Assembly: GCA_949987705.1 (NCBI GenBank)
Contig: OX465281.1
Span: 199,813,112-199,877,111 of the forward strand
Length of the DNA: 64,000 nucleotides
Source: Thereva unica
Lineage: Eukaryota > Arthropoda > Insecta > Diptera > Therevidae
Direction of reading: 5' to 3'
Shown piece by piece: positions 31,391 to 42,655 of the stretch; within the stretch, counting starts at the first letter, position 1, and each line of letters begins with the position of its first letter. The notes beneath the pieces are model-generated. The model did no database searches and was not told the origin of the DNA. It saw nothing but the letters and a program-made list of their open reading frames with translations. The position numbers were made by a program, and so were the translations under genes.

Positions 31391-32440
31391 GCGCTTATTC
31401 CTATTGTTTTGCTCAGGAAGGGCAAGGAGGATGAAAAAATGATGATTTCGATGGGTGAAATTTGACAATGAGGGCATGAAATGAATGGGCGAGATAATTT
31501 TAATGGGAAATTTGGCATCAAGCGTTTTTTATTATGTTGAAAGAATTGAAATGGGTTTTCAGGGATTATTTCATTTAACGAATTTTGAATGACAAATTTT
31601 TAGATTTTTTTCTCAGGTATTTTAGTTCGTAGAAATTTGAAATTTTTACGGATAATTGTATTATTATTGATATACATACATACATATATAATATAATTAA
31701 ATAATTTTTATTTTTGAATTTATTTATCGTTATTTATGTGGCATGGCCAAGTCCAACCCTTTGCACTGTTAGTATGTTATGCCCTTCAAGTCAGGATGAA
31801 ATGTCTACTAATAAGTTTAGGTTAGTCTGGATAGTGCGTCAGTAGATTTCGATGAACCTTGGGTTTTATCTGTGAGGTGTTATATGGTCCCAGCTACACC
31901 GACTGTGTGTTCTATTTATAAACGAAGTGGAGGTATGTAGTGGGCCTGGGATGGACCGAGCTAGTCTTGGGAATTTGCATGTAGGTAAAAGCGGTAAAAA
32001 TTAGCGAGGGCTGCTACATTTCTACAGTGGCTTGAAGAGTATAGAGGAGCAAAAGGGTGCTATCGCCAATGCACCTTCTTCGTTTTGCACCTTGTCCAGT
32101 TAAGGCAAGCTAATTTTTAGGGTAATATCGGTTCGCGCCACGCAACCGTCAAAAACAATTAAATTTAAAGTCTTTTATTACAACAAAAGCTAAGGATTTA
32201 GGACGAGTTTATTTTAACGATGAGTTAAAATAAATTGAGAAGACAATTAAACAAAGCTTGGTTTTTTCATATATAAAAAAAATATAGTAATTACAACCAG
32301 ACGCATTTTCATAGAGACTAAACCGAAACTGAAGCTCTGTTCTTTAATTTAATTTTTCCAAAGATGAAAGAAAAGCTTACACCTGACTTACTTAATATTA
32401 ATAATGTTACAATATTGCTAACTAAGCGTCTGTAAGCAGG
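31391..32440. other. Unassigned 1-kb region
   Basis: No gene, terminal repeat or motif was recognised. A G-rich tract (31740-32120) gives no coherent frame. Confidence 0.4.
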
Positions 32441-32723
32441 ATGATCCCGAAGTATCGAGGTCATCGATGGTGGCTTGTGCCGGAAGGTTCGTGGACTTTG
32501 GGTTTGGGGTCATGTGTCGTATGGGGTGTGGCCGTGGGAATATAATTTCTGCAAAGATATATGAGTTCTATTCAATACAATTCAATACAAGGCGGAATGT
32601 AGGACTTGTAGATTGTAGTCAGGGCAGCTGGTTGAAGGAGGAGCTTGTATCTCTTGAGAAATCTCAGGCATTGATAAGCTTGTTTGGCGATTTGGAATAT
32701 GTGATTACTCCATCGCAGATCTG

Positions 32724-32902
32724 GGACCTTATTCTCTATTACAATATTGTCATTTTTTTTAACGATATGCCGAAACCGTATTTTCTATTACAATATTAAC
32801 ATTCATTTTACATGAAAATTTAACGATATTGGCAAATTTTTACTTGAAAGCTGTTTCGTTTTCGGATCGGATTTAACAATATTGTAATGGGGAATAGGGC
32901 CC
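32724..32902. mobile_element. 179-bp MITE, CTG duplication
   Basis: Ends GGACCTTATTCTCTATTACA and inverse GGGCCCTATTCCCCATTACA, flanked by CTG at 32721-32723 and 32903-32905. Same duplication and G/C-rich tips as the GGGCC elements. Confidence 0.85.
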
Positions 32903-32916
32903 CTGATTATGTCTAA

Positions 32917-33073
32917 AGGTACGAATCCACCAAGGCATTTGCTCGCAGGCTTTTGACGTGATAATTACGTAAAAAGATGATGTTTCAGATGTGCATAGCT
33001 GCGATATGCACTTTCTTCATGACGTGAATTTGCCCGCGAGCAAATGTTTGTTTGCCTTGGTGGATTTGTACCT
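32917..33073. mobile_element. 157-bp PIF/Harbinger-type MITE, TAA duplication
   Basis: Ends AGGTACGAATCCACCAAGGC and inverse, flanked by TAA at 32914-32916 and 33074-33076. Twelve bases separate it from the preceding MITE. Confidence 0.85.
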
Positions 33074-33430
33074 TAAGATGTTAAGAGATGAGTCAGCTAT
33101 TACGTTCTTTTTGCCCACTGAGGTAAAGAGAAGGATGGTACAAGATTTCGTAGGGATGAGAGTTCACACTCTATTCGTCAAGGTCTGGTCCGTGCTTGTC
33201 TTATTTTTAGGAAGGCGTAGAAGTAGGCACTTCGTAGGTGGGTTGGAGCGGATTGAGAGCAGATCACTAATATTAGAAAGAGATCAGGTGAGAGAATCGA
33301 CCCTTGGGTAACGCCCGCCGTGATTCGACGCCATCCAGTACTGGCTTCATTGAACAGCCACAAACGAAGCTCTCAAATCAGTTCTTTAGAACTGAGATGT
33401 TTTACATCAGGCGTCGAATTTTTCACTTAT

Positions 33431-35310
33431 TCCGTTGCCCGCATAACTCTACTCTTAATTTGATGCAAAAATGTGTGTAGTTTTGAAGAGGGGCGGTTTT
33501 TCTATCTATTCAATCAACTCAGTGATTTGCAAAGTAATAACTGTTAAGAAAATGACAAGCATTTAAAAAAAATTTACCCTTGAATCAAAAAATATATTAA
33601 AAATGAATGAAAATACTGTCGAATTATTTATAGAACTTATTAATAAACTAGCTGAAGTGGATTTGATGTTTAATAGTGGGTCTATACGAAAGTGGCTCTA
33701 GTCCGTCGCACTTTGATGTTTGAATGAAACGGTCGACGTGGGCACCTTTCCAGCGGCTTTCCTTTGTTTTACGGATAAAAGTGTATGGGAAATAAGCTCG
33801 CGCGAACAAAGTGTGTGCCGTGTGGATGGACTATAAGGCTCACATGCCCAACAACCCAGTATGAGGAATATTGAATATCACGAAGACCTTTCAATTTTTG
33901 GTTAAATTATAGGTACATACTAGAGTTTTTTATTCTCGATTTTTCTTCGTCTGTTCTTCTAGTACTAAAACCAAGCACCTTCATTAAAACTGGTCGTCCC
34001 AAGCAAGAGCCTGCGATCCCTCATCATGCTTATAATTGCATACACAATATTTCTACATCTACAAATTTCTTTTTTGATGTTGGCTCCCGTAACAACCTAA
34101 ACATCAAGAATTCCTACTGGTTTGCAATCTTTTTGTTGCACAAAACAAGTGTGTTTTTGTGCTGAGGCACCGGCCACTAATTATGGGTTTTCACGGCAGG
34201 CTTCCAGTTGTATAATAAGTTTTATTTATACATGTACATAATATACCAAAATTCTTAGAGTTTTAGGTAATTATTTACTATATCACCCCACTTCCAGGGG
34301 GTAGGAGTGGGGGTAATAAGGGAGGTTGACCTGAACACGTTTCTTTTGGAATTAGCACTTGGTCATCCCTTACAAAGTTATTCACTGTTGAAATTTTGTA
34401 AAAATCACCTTTTTACAAGTATTACTTTATGACTTTAATATTGCAGTTATTACGACTTTGATGCTGGATTGTAAGACCAAAAAACTCTCCCACCCAACCT
34501 CTACCTCATTCTCGAATTGGGCACAATCTTTGATTGCTGCTTATTTAAAGTAAACAATTACCCTATATAAAAACATTTAAAAAAATCAATCAAAATCGGA
34601 ACCTTTCTTCCTTCATTGACGACTACCTAATCTTGAGAAATATGAAGTAGAGTTTTAAACGATAATTCTGATATTCTTATAATTCTATTATTGTAAGTAC
34701 ATTATATTTAAATTGACCCAAACTAAATGGCTTAAATTTTCTCTGTAAGCAATAATAAAATAAATACACAAAAATATGAATTTTTGCTAAAAAAAACCTA
34801 TTTCATTTTTCTCAAATTAAAAAAAACGCGATGCAAAATTTCCTATTAAATCTCTTCCCATTCATTAATTCATTGATAAATTTCAACCACCGACCAAGAA
34901 ATCATCGTAGTTTCAGCCCACCCACCCCCTTCCAAAGCAAAACAAAAGGAATACCCGCGCAGGAATCTATTTTTAGATCCGAAACTTTTGGCTTTTCTTC
35001 TAACATGCGTCAAGGGCTTTGAAATGCTTTTTTAAATTCAGGCGCAAACCCGCTTTTTTTCAATTTTTACTAAAAAATAACAAAATTAAAAAATGTGTCT
35101 ATTTTATGATTATTATGCACTTATAAAGAAATATTATTATTTATATTATTAAACTAATGTTGAAAGCCCATTCCCATTGATTTTAGAGGCTTAAAACAGA
35201 AATTCCTATCACTAAAACTTAAATCGGTATAACTATCGCCATCTAACAAACCAGCTGGAAAGATGTTTGTCCATATCTACTTACTCTATAATCAATGTGT
35301 GAAAAGTGCA
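33431..35310. other. Unassigned AT-rich region
   Basis: A short plus frame from an ATG at 33603 (MNENTVELFIELINKLAEVD) looks like the start of a MADF- or SANT-type protein but ends within 35 codons. The sequence at about 33672-33840 has weakly mirrored ends (TAGTGGGTCTATACG; CCGTGTGGATGGACTA) and may be another MITE. The remaining 1.4 kb shows nothing recognisable. Confidence 0.4.
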
Positions 35311-35472
35311 GCGGTTTCATTGGATTTTGCATACCTTTAGGAGCAATTATTTTGGGAAAACGACATTCGACACGTCGACTTACGTGAACCCAAATTCAAC
35401 GTTATAGAAATTAATGTCGTTTTCATAAAGCGTCGATGTCGACGTCGAGTGTCGAATTGCGTGAACTGGCCC
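35310..35472 (-). mobile_element. Solitary type-B end of the GGGCCAGTTCACGC element
   Basis: Read on the minus strand from 35472 it begins GGGCCAGTTCACGCAATTCG, and CAG follows at 35473-35475 on the plus strand. It matches the right end of 35679-36775 over about 150 bp. No partner end was found nearby. Confidence 0.75.
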
Positions 35473-35678
35473 CAGGGGTCATATTAACTCCAGTATAAAG
35501 TAAGTAGATAAGAGTAGTAGATATGCGTCGCAACACATCACAATAATATAATCACTTGGGATATTCCTTCTAGAGAATTATGGGATAAAACTAATCGCCC
35601 CGTTTTTCGGGCAACTATGAGTCTAAACAGGTTTCAATGTTGTTATCTTTTATGAGGTTTGACAACAAATACACCAGG

Positions 35679-36775
35679 GGCCAGTTCACGCAATTCGACG
35701 TCGACTGAAAACGACGCGTTAAACGTCGTTTTGGGTTCACGCAAGTCGACGTTTTATGTTTGTCGTTTTAAAAGTGTCGTTAATCTACTCGACGCCAAAG
35801 TTGGTGTCGAATTTTGCTTTTGGTATGTTAAAAAATTAGTTGTGGCACCAATTAACTGGAAAATTAAATTCAAACGGACCCAAGATACGAAATTATAGCA
35901 AAAAGTATCTCAAATAAATAAAGTAAAAAATTTACAATTGTATTAAACGTATTATAGGTATGGTGAGGTTTTATATATAACATCAAAGGAACATTAATGA
36001 CAAGTAAGACTTCAATTGCTGAGACTGGTTGTGGATTGTATGAAGTTTTTCATATAACGCTACTAGAAGAAAGTGTTATATCAACAGTATGTTTAGAAGT
36101 GTCCCACATGCGAGATCATATGGACTTGGCTCTGGCAGCAGTAATGCAGAATGTTCTTCCTCGATAAATATACCTTTACAAGAAATTGTCTCATGAATGA
36201 ATGAATTCATTAGCTTACTAACAGATTCAAATTCTAAGGGTAGAAACAAAATTATTCCTCCTTCCTAAGGAGGCTACCAAAGTATGTAACGCTTCAACAA
36301 GCATCGACATTTTAATCTCCTGAAGCACACATTATTCTTGAAGAAGAACTGCAAGAGAAGAAATAAATTCACACAAAAGTTCTTGCAGTTCTGAACAAGC
36401 GAAAAGTAATAAAAAAGATAAACTACGTGATAGTAGGAAAAACAACTGCTTCAGGAAGAGTTTAGTTAGAAAAACCACAATGTAGAAAAATAAATACAGA
36501 GTTCAGATTTTCAAATATTATGAATTTGTTTAATTAATTAATTAATTGAAGCTTAATATATGTGTAACTCTTCCCGCTTATGTGCAATGTCAAAAGTAAC
36601 AATATTATTATAGCGGTTTTATGAGATTTTGCATACTTTTTGGGGTCAGTTATTTTGTAAAAACGACATTCGACACGTCGACTTACGTGAACCCAAAATC
36701 AACGTCGTTGAAGCTAATGTCGTTTTCATAAAGCGTCGATGTCGACGTCGAGTGTCGAATTGCGTGAACTGGCCC
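35679..36775. mobile_element. Harbinger-like element with GGGCCAGTTCACGC ends, CAG duplication
   Basis: Left end GGGCCAGTTCACGCAATTCG (type A), right end inverse (type B), flanked by CAG at 35676-35678 and 36776-36778. Excision of the element and one CAG restores the piggyBac codons for K-Y-T-R-S-K-E. The interior has no intact frame. Both ends share the tip and then differ, as in the copy at 16634-18232. Confidence 0.95.
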
Positions 36776-37125
36776 CAGGTCAAAAGAAGATAAATTTGCG
36801 TCTATCCATGATGTATGGGGTATGTTCCAAATTAATTTACGAAAAATGTATAAACATGGAACTTATTTGACCGTATATGAGCAATTAGTAGCTAGTAAGG
36901 GCATGCAACCATTGTTAGCTATGTACAAAAAACAACAGATGTGTCTTACTACCTTCAACTATGCATCATGACAACAGGAGTTAATGATAATTCTAAAAAA
37001 AACGTTTATTATCAAAGATTATAATCAAACCAAATCTGGAGTCGCTGTTTTAGACCAGAACGTGAAAGCACGTGCACGTGCAAAAGAATATCTGAGAGGT
37101 GACTAATGACTATGTTTTATAACAT

Positions 37126-38108
37126 ACTAGCATAAAACCCGCGTGCCTTGCAACGCCTTTAAATAAAAACTGTTTATGTGCAATGTTTTCCTTCAAAAAA
37201 AAAACAAACAAAAAAGTCAGCTGTTATTGTCCCTAAAAAGGATTTATTATAGTGTATTTTTTTAATAAATATGGTAAACAAATTGCTGCGTATATCACCT
37301 CTGCTCAACAATTCTGCAAGTTTTGAAGCAGAGATTGGCATGTATATGTCATCAAGAGAAGTGACATTTTAGGGTTAAGTATGTTCGCCTATTTACGTGG
37401 GTGCAAAAAATTATGAAGCAATCACAAATAAATATTAAATAAAGTGAGTTTCGAGTCATTCATTTCTACGTCATTATAGGGATGCACTGTCCAAATTTCA
37501 TCCCTATAGCTCCAGTAGTTTGGTAACCCCATTTCACCCCTTTAGGGGATAAATTTCAAAAAATCGCTCCTAAGTGGATGTCCACTTCATTATAGTGATG
37601 CACGGTCAAAATTAAAGCCCTTCAGATTCAGCGGTGTGGGTTAACCCCATTTCACTCCCTTAGGGAATGAATTTCGCAAAATCGCTTCTTAGTGGATGTC
37701 CACGTCATTAAGGGGATGCACTGTCAAAATTTCAGCCCTATAGCTCCACCGGTTTGGGTAAACCCCATTTCACCCCGTTAGGGGATGAATTTCGAAAAAT
37801 CGCTAGGGATGCACTGTCAAAATTTCAGCCCTTTAGCTCTAGCGGTTTAGATTGTGCGTTGTCTGTCAGTCAGTTACTTTTTATACAATAAAAAAAAAAG
37901 TAAAGAAAAAAATCCCCTTACGACTTACTGAACCCCATTTCACCCCCTTCAACCCTTTTTTTTCCCATAAAAAGTAGCCTATGTCCGTCTCCAAGGTCTA
38001 AACTATGTCTGTAGCAAATTTCATTAAAATCGGTCCAGTGGTTTAGGCGTAAAAACGTAACGGACAGACAGACAGAGTAACTTTCGCATTTATAATATTA
38101 GTAAGGAT
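37126..38108 (+). mobile_element. Helitron/DINE-like element with internal tandem repeats
   Basis: It starts ACTAGCATAAAACCCGCGTG and ends CATTTATAATATTAGTAAGG, with an ACAGACAGACAGAG tract close to the end. Between about 37460 and 37850 roughly three units of about 120 bp repeat (CCCATTTCACCCC; GATGCACTGTC). The first 40 bp also begin the insertions inside the Helitron2 copies at 38390 and 48774. No TIR and no target duplication. The class is an inference. Confidence 0.65.
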
Positions 38109-38389
38109 TGGATTTAGGTGGTTATGATTCTTTTGTTTTGTTCACAACCAAATATACTCTTATAGTATGAGAAGAAAAGCTGTAAACGTCGACTATCTCT
38201 GCAAGAGTGTGCGCGAAATTTAGTAAACGACCAAATAGTTAAGACGATTACAACATCCTCAATCTGTACAAAAAATTTGTTGTCTGTAAAGAGGGTTTAC
38301 GGACGATAGTTTAACGTGACAACGTCATGAGAAAACATTGATGAAATGATTGCATACTTTTATGAATAAACTTGAATCATTTATATTAA

Positions 38390-39678
38390 ACTAGCAAAAA
38401 CCCGCGTGCGTTGCAACGCCTTTCAATAAAATAAGATTATGAGGACACAGTCTGCGATAGGAAAAAGCTATAGTGAAAAAAGAACAAATCTGGGAAAATT
38501 GATTTCGGGAGATGACCGCCATGGACCAAATGATATATTGAGTATACTATATTGCCTATGGTGTTCTACTTATCATACTCTTTCATTTGATACCCATGTC
38601 GAAGGGGTTGTGAAGAAAATATTAATCCGCACTCTTGAGATGGCCGCTATGGACCAAACGATATATTGAGTATACTATATTGCATATGGTGTTCTACTTA
38701 TCATACTCTCTCATTTGATACCCATCTAGAAGGAGTTGTGAAGAAAATGGTAAACCGCCCTTTTGAGATGGCCGCCATGGACCAAATTATAAATTGAGTA
38801 TACTATATTGCTTATGGTGTTCTACTTTTCATAGCCTTTCATTTGATACCCATGTCTCGGGTGTTGTAAAGAAAATCGCAATCCGCCCTCTTGAGATGGC
38901 CGCCATGAATCTAAAGACATGGTCTATGGCATTCTTCTTATAATGCCCTTTCATTTGATACCAATGTCGAGGGGGGAGTGAAGAAAATGATCATCCTCCC
39001 TCTTGAGATGACCGCCATGGACCAAACGATATATTGAGTATACTATATTGCTTATGGTGTTCTACTTATCATACCCTTTCATTTGAAATCCATATCGAGA
39101 GGTGTGAAAATATCGGTAATCCAACCTCTGGAGATGGCCGCTATGGACCAAACGATATATATTGAGTATACTATATTGCTTATGTGTTCTACTTATCATA
39201 CTCTCTCATTTGATACCCATCTCGAAGGGGTTGTGAAGAAAATGGTAATCCGCATTCTTGAGGTGGCCGCTATGGACCAAGCGACATATTGAGTATACTA
39301 TATTGCTTATATTGTTCTACTTATCATACTCTTTCATTGGATACCCATTTCGAATGGGTTGTGAAGAAAATGGTCATCTGCTCTCTTGTGATGACTGCCA
39401 TGGACCAAACGATATATTGAGTATACTATATTGCTTTTGGTGTTCTACTTACCATAACCTTTCATTTGATATCCATGTCGAGGGGTTGTAAAGAAAATGG
39501 TAATCCGCCCTCTTGAGATGGCTGCTATGGACCAAGCGCCTGCTTTTGAAATTTTTTTGCTATAAACCTCACGGAGCCCGAGACCTTTCCAACGAATGCA
39601 AAACCGTGGAAATCGGATCGTGCGTTCTCTAATTATAGCGTCTGGAAGGAAAACCCGACTTATTTTTATATTATAGAT
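38390..39678 (+). repeat. Insertion of ~122-bp tandem repeats within Helitron2 copy 1
   Basis: It starts ACTAGCAAAAACCCGCGTG and ends TTTTATATTATAGAT, interrupting the helicase frame. It holds about eight units marked by TTGAGTATACTATATTGC near 38546, 38665, 38795, 39034, 39158, 39289 and 39418, plus a degenerate unit near 38910. Each unit also carries GAGATGGCCGCYATGGACC and TTTCATTTGATACCCAT. The spacing (about 119-130 bp) and lack of uniform spacers exclude a CRISPR. Confidence 0.85.
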
Positions 39679-39891
39679 AATAACAGTAAACGTCCCACCT
39701 TGCGACTTGTGAATGGTAATAGCACAAGCAGGAACGCAAGGAAACTGTTTTCGTTTGCATTTCACGGTTTTCGTCAGTGTAATGTTCACTATTTTCTTAT
39801 ACACCGGCACCCAGTTAGGAGACAGAGTGTTTGGCTTGCTTTGCTTATTGTTGACAATTTGACAATAATTTAATCTAATTAATATTGACAA
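39679..39891 (-). pseudogene. Helitron PIF1-type helicase C-terminal fragment
   Basis: The minus frame reads [11 protein letters not shown], then [20 protein letters not shown] and TFTVIIYN, the motif V/VI region of PIF1-like helicases in Helitrons. It runs into the tandem-repeat insertion at 39678. Rep and most helicase motifs are missing. Identical pieces are at 40826-41000 (plus) and about 50320-50457 (minus). Confidence 0.8.
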
Positions 39892-40050
39892 TTTTAATCA
39901 AATTTTTAAGATTACTACGATCAATTTTTTAAAATTACTTCGGGAGATAACGGGACATAACGGGACATAACGGGACAATGAGTCATCATTTTTCGTGCAT
40001 GCAGCCGGCGTTCATCGTTTTAATAGACGTTGTCACGTCAAAAAAGCGTT

Positions 40051-40580
40051 AAAAGTGCTGCATAATTAATAGCATATAAAATCCCCCTTTTTTTACTTGT
40101 ACATGATAGTACAAGTTTTGAAGAAAATTTTAAGCCCTCGCTCGAACGTTGATCCAAAGAAGTCCAAGGACCAGGACCAAGAGGAACGTTTTTGCGAGAA
40201 CGCCTTTTTTTACAAAAAGTGAAATTTCAAGGAAACTGTTCAATATTTCGCAACAAAAATAACAACATTTTTTCAGCTAGCAAGAAGCAATATTTGTACC
40301 AAATAACAAATATGTAAATGACGTTATAAACAAAAGTTATTAACAAATTAAAAAACGTGATTTTCGACTGTTCTTCCCATTTTTCTCTATGTTTTTTGCC
40401 CTAACCTATATACTCGTAACTCAATACACATCAATCGAAAGATAATTTGAATAGCTACAACTTTATATTTGTTTTTTTTTCGATCCGAGGTCGCGTTTTT
40501 CTTTTATTCGCTAAAAAGAGTTTTTTACACTTTTCGGGATTTTTTAGGTTAGGTTCGCCATTCCAAATTCAAAAAAAAGA
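40051..40580. other. Central spacer of the inverted repeat
   Basis: 530 bp of AT-rich sequence with a small hairpin at about 40096-40120 (ACTTGTACATGATAGTACAAG region). No gene recognised; the open frame at 40447-40644 crosses into the arm and is chance. Confidence 0.5.
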
Positions 40581-42496
40581 AAACGCTTTTGACGTGACAA
40601 CGTCTATTAAAACGATGAACGCCGGCTGCATGCACGAAAAATGATGACTCATTGTCCCGTTATGTCCCGTTATGTCCCGTTATCTCCCGAAGTAATTTTA
40701 AAAAATTGATCGTAGTAATCTTAAAAATTTGATTAAAATTGTCAATATTAATTAGATTAAATTATTGTCAAATTGTCAACAATAAGCAAAGCAAGCCAAA
40801 CACTCTGTCTCCTAACTGGGTATAAGTGTATAAGAAAATAGTGAACATTACACTGACGAAAACCGTGAAATGCAAACGAAAACAGTTTCCTTGCGTTCCT
40901 GCTTGTGCTATTACCATTCACAAGTCGCAAGGTGGGACGTTTACTGTTATTATCTATAATATAAAAATAAGTCGGGTTTTCCTTCCAGACGCTATAATTA
41001 GAGAACGCACGATCCGATTTCCACGGTTTTGCATTCGTTGGAAAGGTCTCGGGCTCCGTGAGGTTTATAGCAAAAAAATTTCAAAAGCAGGCGCTTGGTC
41101 CATAGCAGCCATCTCAAGAGGGCGGATTACCATTTTCTTTACAACCCCTCGACATGGATATCAAATGAAAGGTTATGGTAAGTAGAACACCAAAAGCAAT
41201 ATAGTATACTCAATATATCGTTTGGTCCATGGCAGTCATCACAAGAGAGCAGATGTCACTTACCATTTTCTTCACAACCCATTCGAAATGGGTATCCAAT
41301 GAAAGAGTATGATAAGTAGAACAATATAAGCAATATAGTATACTCAATATGTCGCTTGGTCCATAGCGGCCATCTCAAGAATGCGGATTACCATTTTCTT
41401 CACAACACCTTCGACATGGATATCGAATGAAAGAGTATGATAAGTAGAACACCATAGGCAATAAAGTATACTCAATATATCGTTTGGTCCATGGCGATCA
41501 TCTCAAGCGGGCGGATTACCATTTTCTTCACAACCCCTTCGAGATGGGTATCAAATGAGAGAGTATGATAAGTAGAACACATAAGCAATATAGTATACTC
41601 AATATATATCGTTTGGTCCATAGCGGCCATCTCCAGAGGTTGGATTACCGATATTTTCACACCTCTCGATATGGATTTCAAATGAAAGAGTATGATAAGT
41701 AGAACACCATAAGCAATATAGTATACTCAATATATCGTTTGGTCCATGGCGGTCATCTCAAGAGGGAGGATGATCATTTTCTTCACTCCCCCCTCGACAT
41801 TGGTATCAAATGAAAGGGCATTATAAGAAGAATGCCATAGACCATGTCTTTAGATTCATGGCGGCCATCTCAAGAGGGCGGATTGCGATTTTCTTCACAA
41901 CACCCGAGACATGGGTATCAAATGAAAGGCTATGAAAAGTAGAACACCATAAGCAATATAGTATACTCAATTTATAATTTGGTCCATGGCGGCCATCTCA
42001 AAAGGGCGGTTTACCATTTTCTTCACAACTCCTTCTAGATGGGTATCAAATGAGAGAGTATGATAAGTAGAACACCATATGCAATATAGTATACTCAATA
42101 TATCGTTTGGTCCATAGCGGCCATCTCAAGAGTGCGGATTAATATTTTCTTCACAACCCCTTCGACATGGGTATCAAATGAAAGAGTATGATAAGTAGAA
42201 CACCATAGGCAATATAGTATACTCAATATATCATTTGGTCCATGGCGGTCATCTCCCGAAATCAATTTTCCCAGATTTGTTCTTTTTTCACTATAGCTTT
42301 TTCCTATCGCAGACTGTGTCCTCATAATCTTATTTTATTGAAAGGCGTTGCAACGCACGCGGGTTTTTGCTAGTTTAATATAAATGATTCAAGTTTATTC
42401 ATAAAAGTATGCAATCATTTCATCAATGTTTTCTCATGACGTTGTCACGTTAAACTATCGTCCGTAAACCCTCTTTACAGACAACAAATTTTTTTT
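40581..42496 (-). mobile_element. Helitron2-like copy 2 (right arm, inverted)
   Basis: Mirror image of 38270-40050, including helicase fragment (40826-41000, plus), the repeat array (about 41085-42260, one unit more than copy 1) and the ACTAGCAAAAACCC edge near 42374. The open frames of both arms translate to identical proteins over long stretches. It abuts a LINE fragment at 42497. Confidence 0.8.
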
Positions 42497-42655
42497 TAGA
42501 AATTTTTTTTCTATATGACCATATTTTTTGTTTCCTGTTGGCAACTAATGAAAAAATTACATTGGGGTATTTTAAATTGATTGGACTATTAGGGCAGAGA
42601 ATGATATAATATAATATTCCCATTGATTGGGTCGAACATAAGCTCGGGATCATAA
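42482..42655 (-). pseudogene. Small LINE fragment
   Basis: The bases CTATATGACCATATTTTTTG and the next 70 match the minus strand near 21480-21530, inside the CR1-like LINE. The other strand is open (ANRKQKIWSYRKKI) but is not clearly coding. Too short to classify. Confidence 0.45.

Larger units (their letters stand above)
32440..33430 (-). pseudogene. LINE fragment (RT end), broken by two MITEs
   Basis: At 33363-33178 the frame reads ITAGVTQGSILSPDLFL (RT motif B), as in the LINE at 44395-46200. Beyond two MITEs the post-RT region at 32690-32560 gives QCLRFLKRYKLLLQPAALTT and IYKSYIPPCIE. The YADD box is lost in frame damage. It is part of the same group as 44395-46200. Confidence 0.7.
35515..38275 (+). 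pseudogene. piggyBac-like transposase, split by two insertions
   Basis: Piece one (35560-35678) reads RELWDKTNRPVFRATMSLNR then YLLMRFDNKYT. Piece two (36776-37100) continues RSKEDKFASIHDVWGMFQIN, YLTVYEQLVASKG, a damaged gap, and KDYNQTKSGVAVLDQNVKA. Piece three (38109-38275) holds RKAVNVDYL and LVNDQIVKTI. These are the MSRxRF, TIDEQL and NKTKGGVDxLDQ landmarks of piggyBac transposases. A large stretch of the catalytic core between pieces is deleted. The insertions are at 35679-36775 and 37126-38108. Confidence 0.85.
38270..40050 (+). mobile_element. Helitron2-like copy 1 (left arm of large inverted repeat)
   Basis: The short asymmetric inverted ends ACGTGACAACGTC (38314-38326) and its inverse (40026-40038) fit Helitron2/Helentron elements. 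Inside are a helicase fragment (39679-39891, minus) and a 1.3-kb insertion (38390-39678). Copy 2 mirrors it at 40581-42496 and copy 3 lies at 48655-50670; the copies are nearly identical. Confidence 0.75.

Noticed and set aside
33672..33840. Possible MITE with TAGTGGGTCTATACG end
   Set aside because: Ends match only weakly and no duplication is visible.
38439..39540. Regular repeats that could be taken for a CRISPR array
   Set aside because: Units are about 122 bp, repeat without unique spacers and lie in a eukaryotic transposon.
40447..40644. 65-codon frame in the palindrome spacer
   Set aside because: Runs into the Helitron2 arm; no motif.
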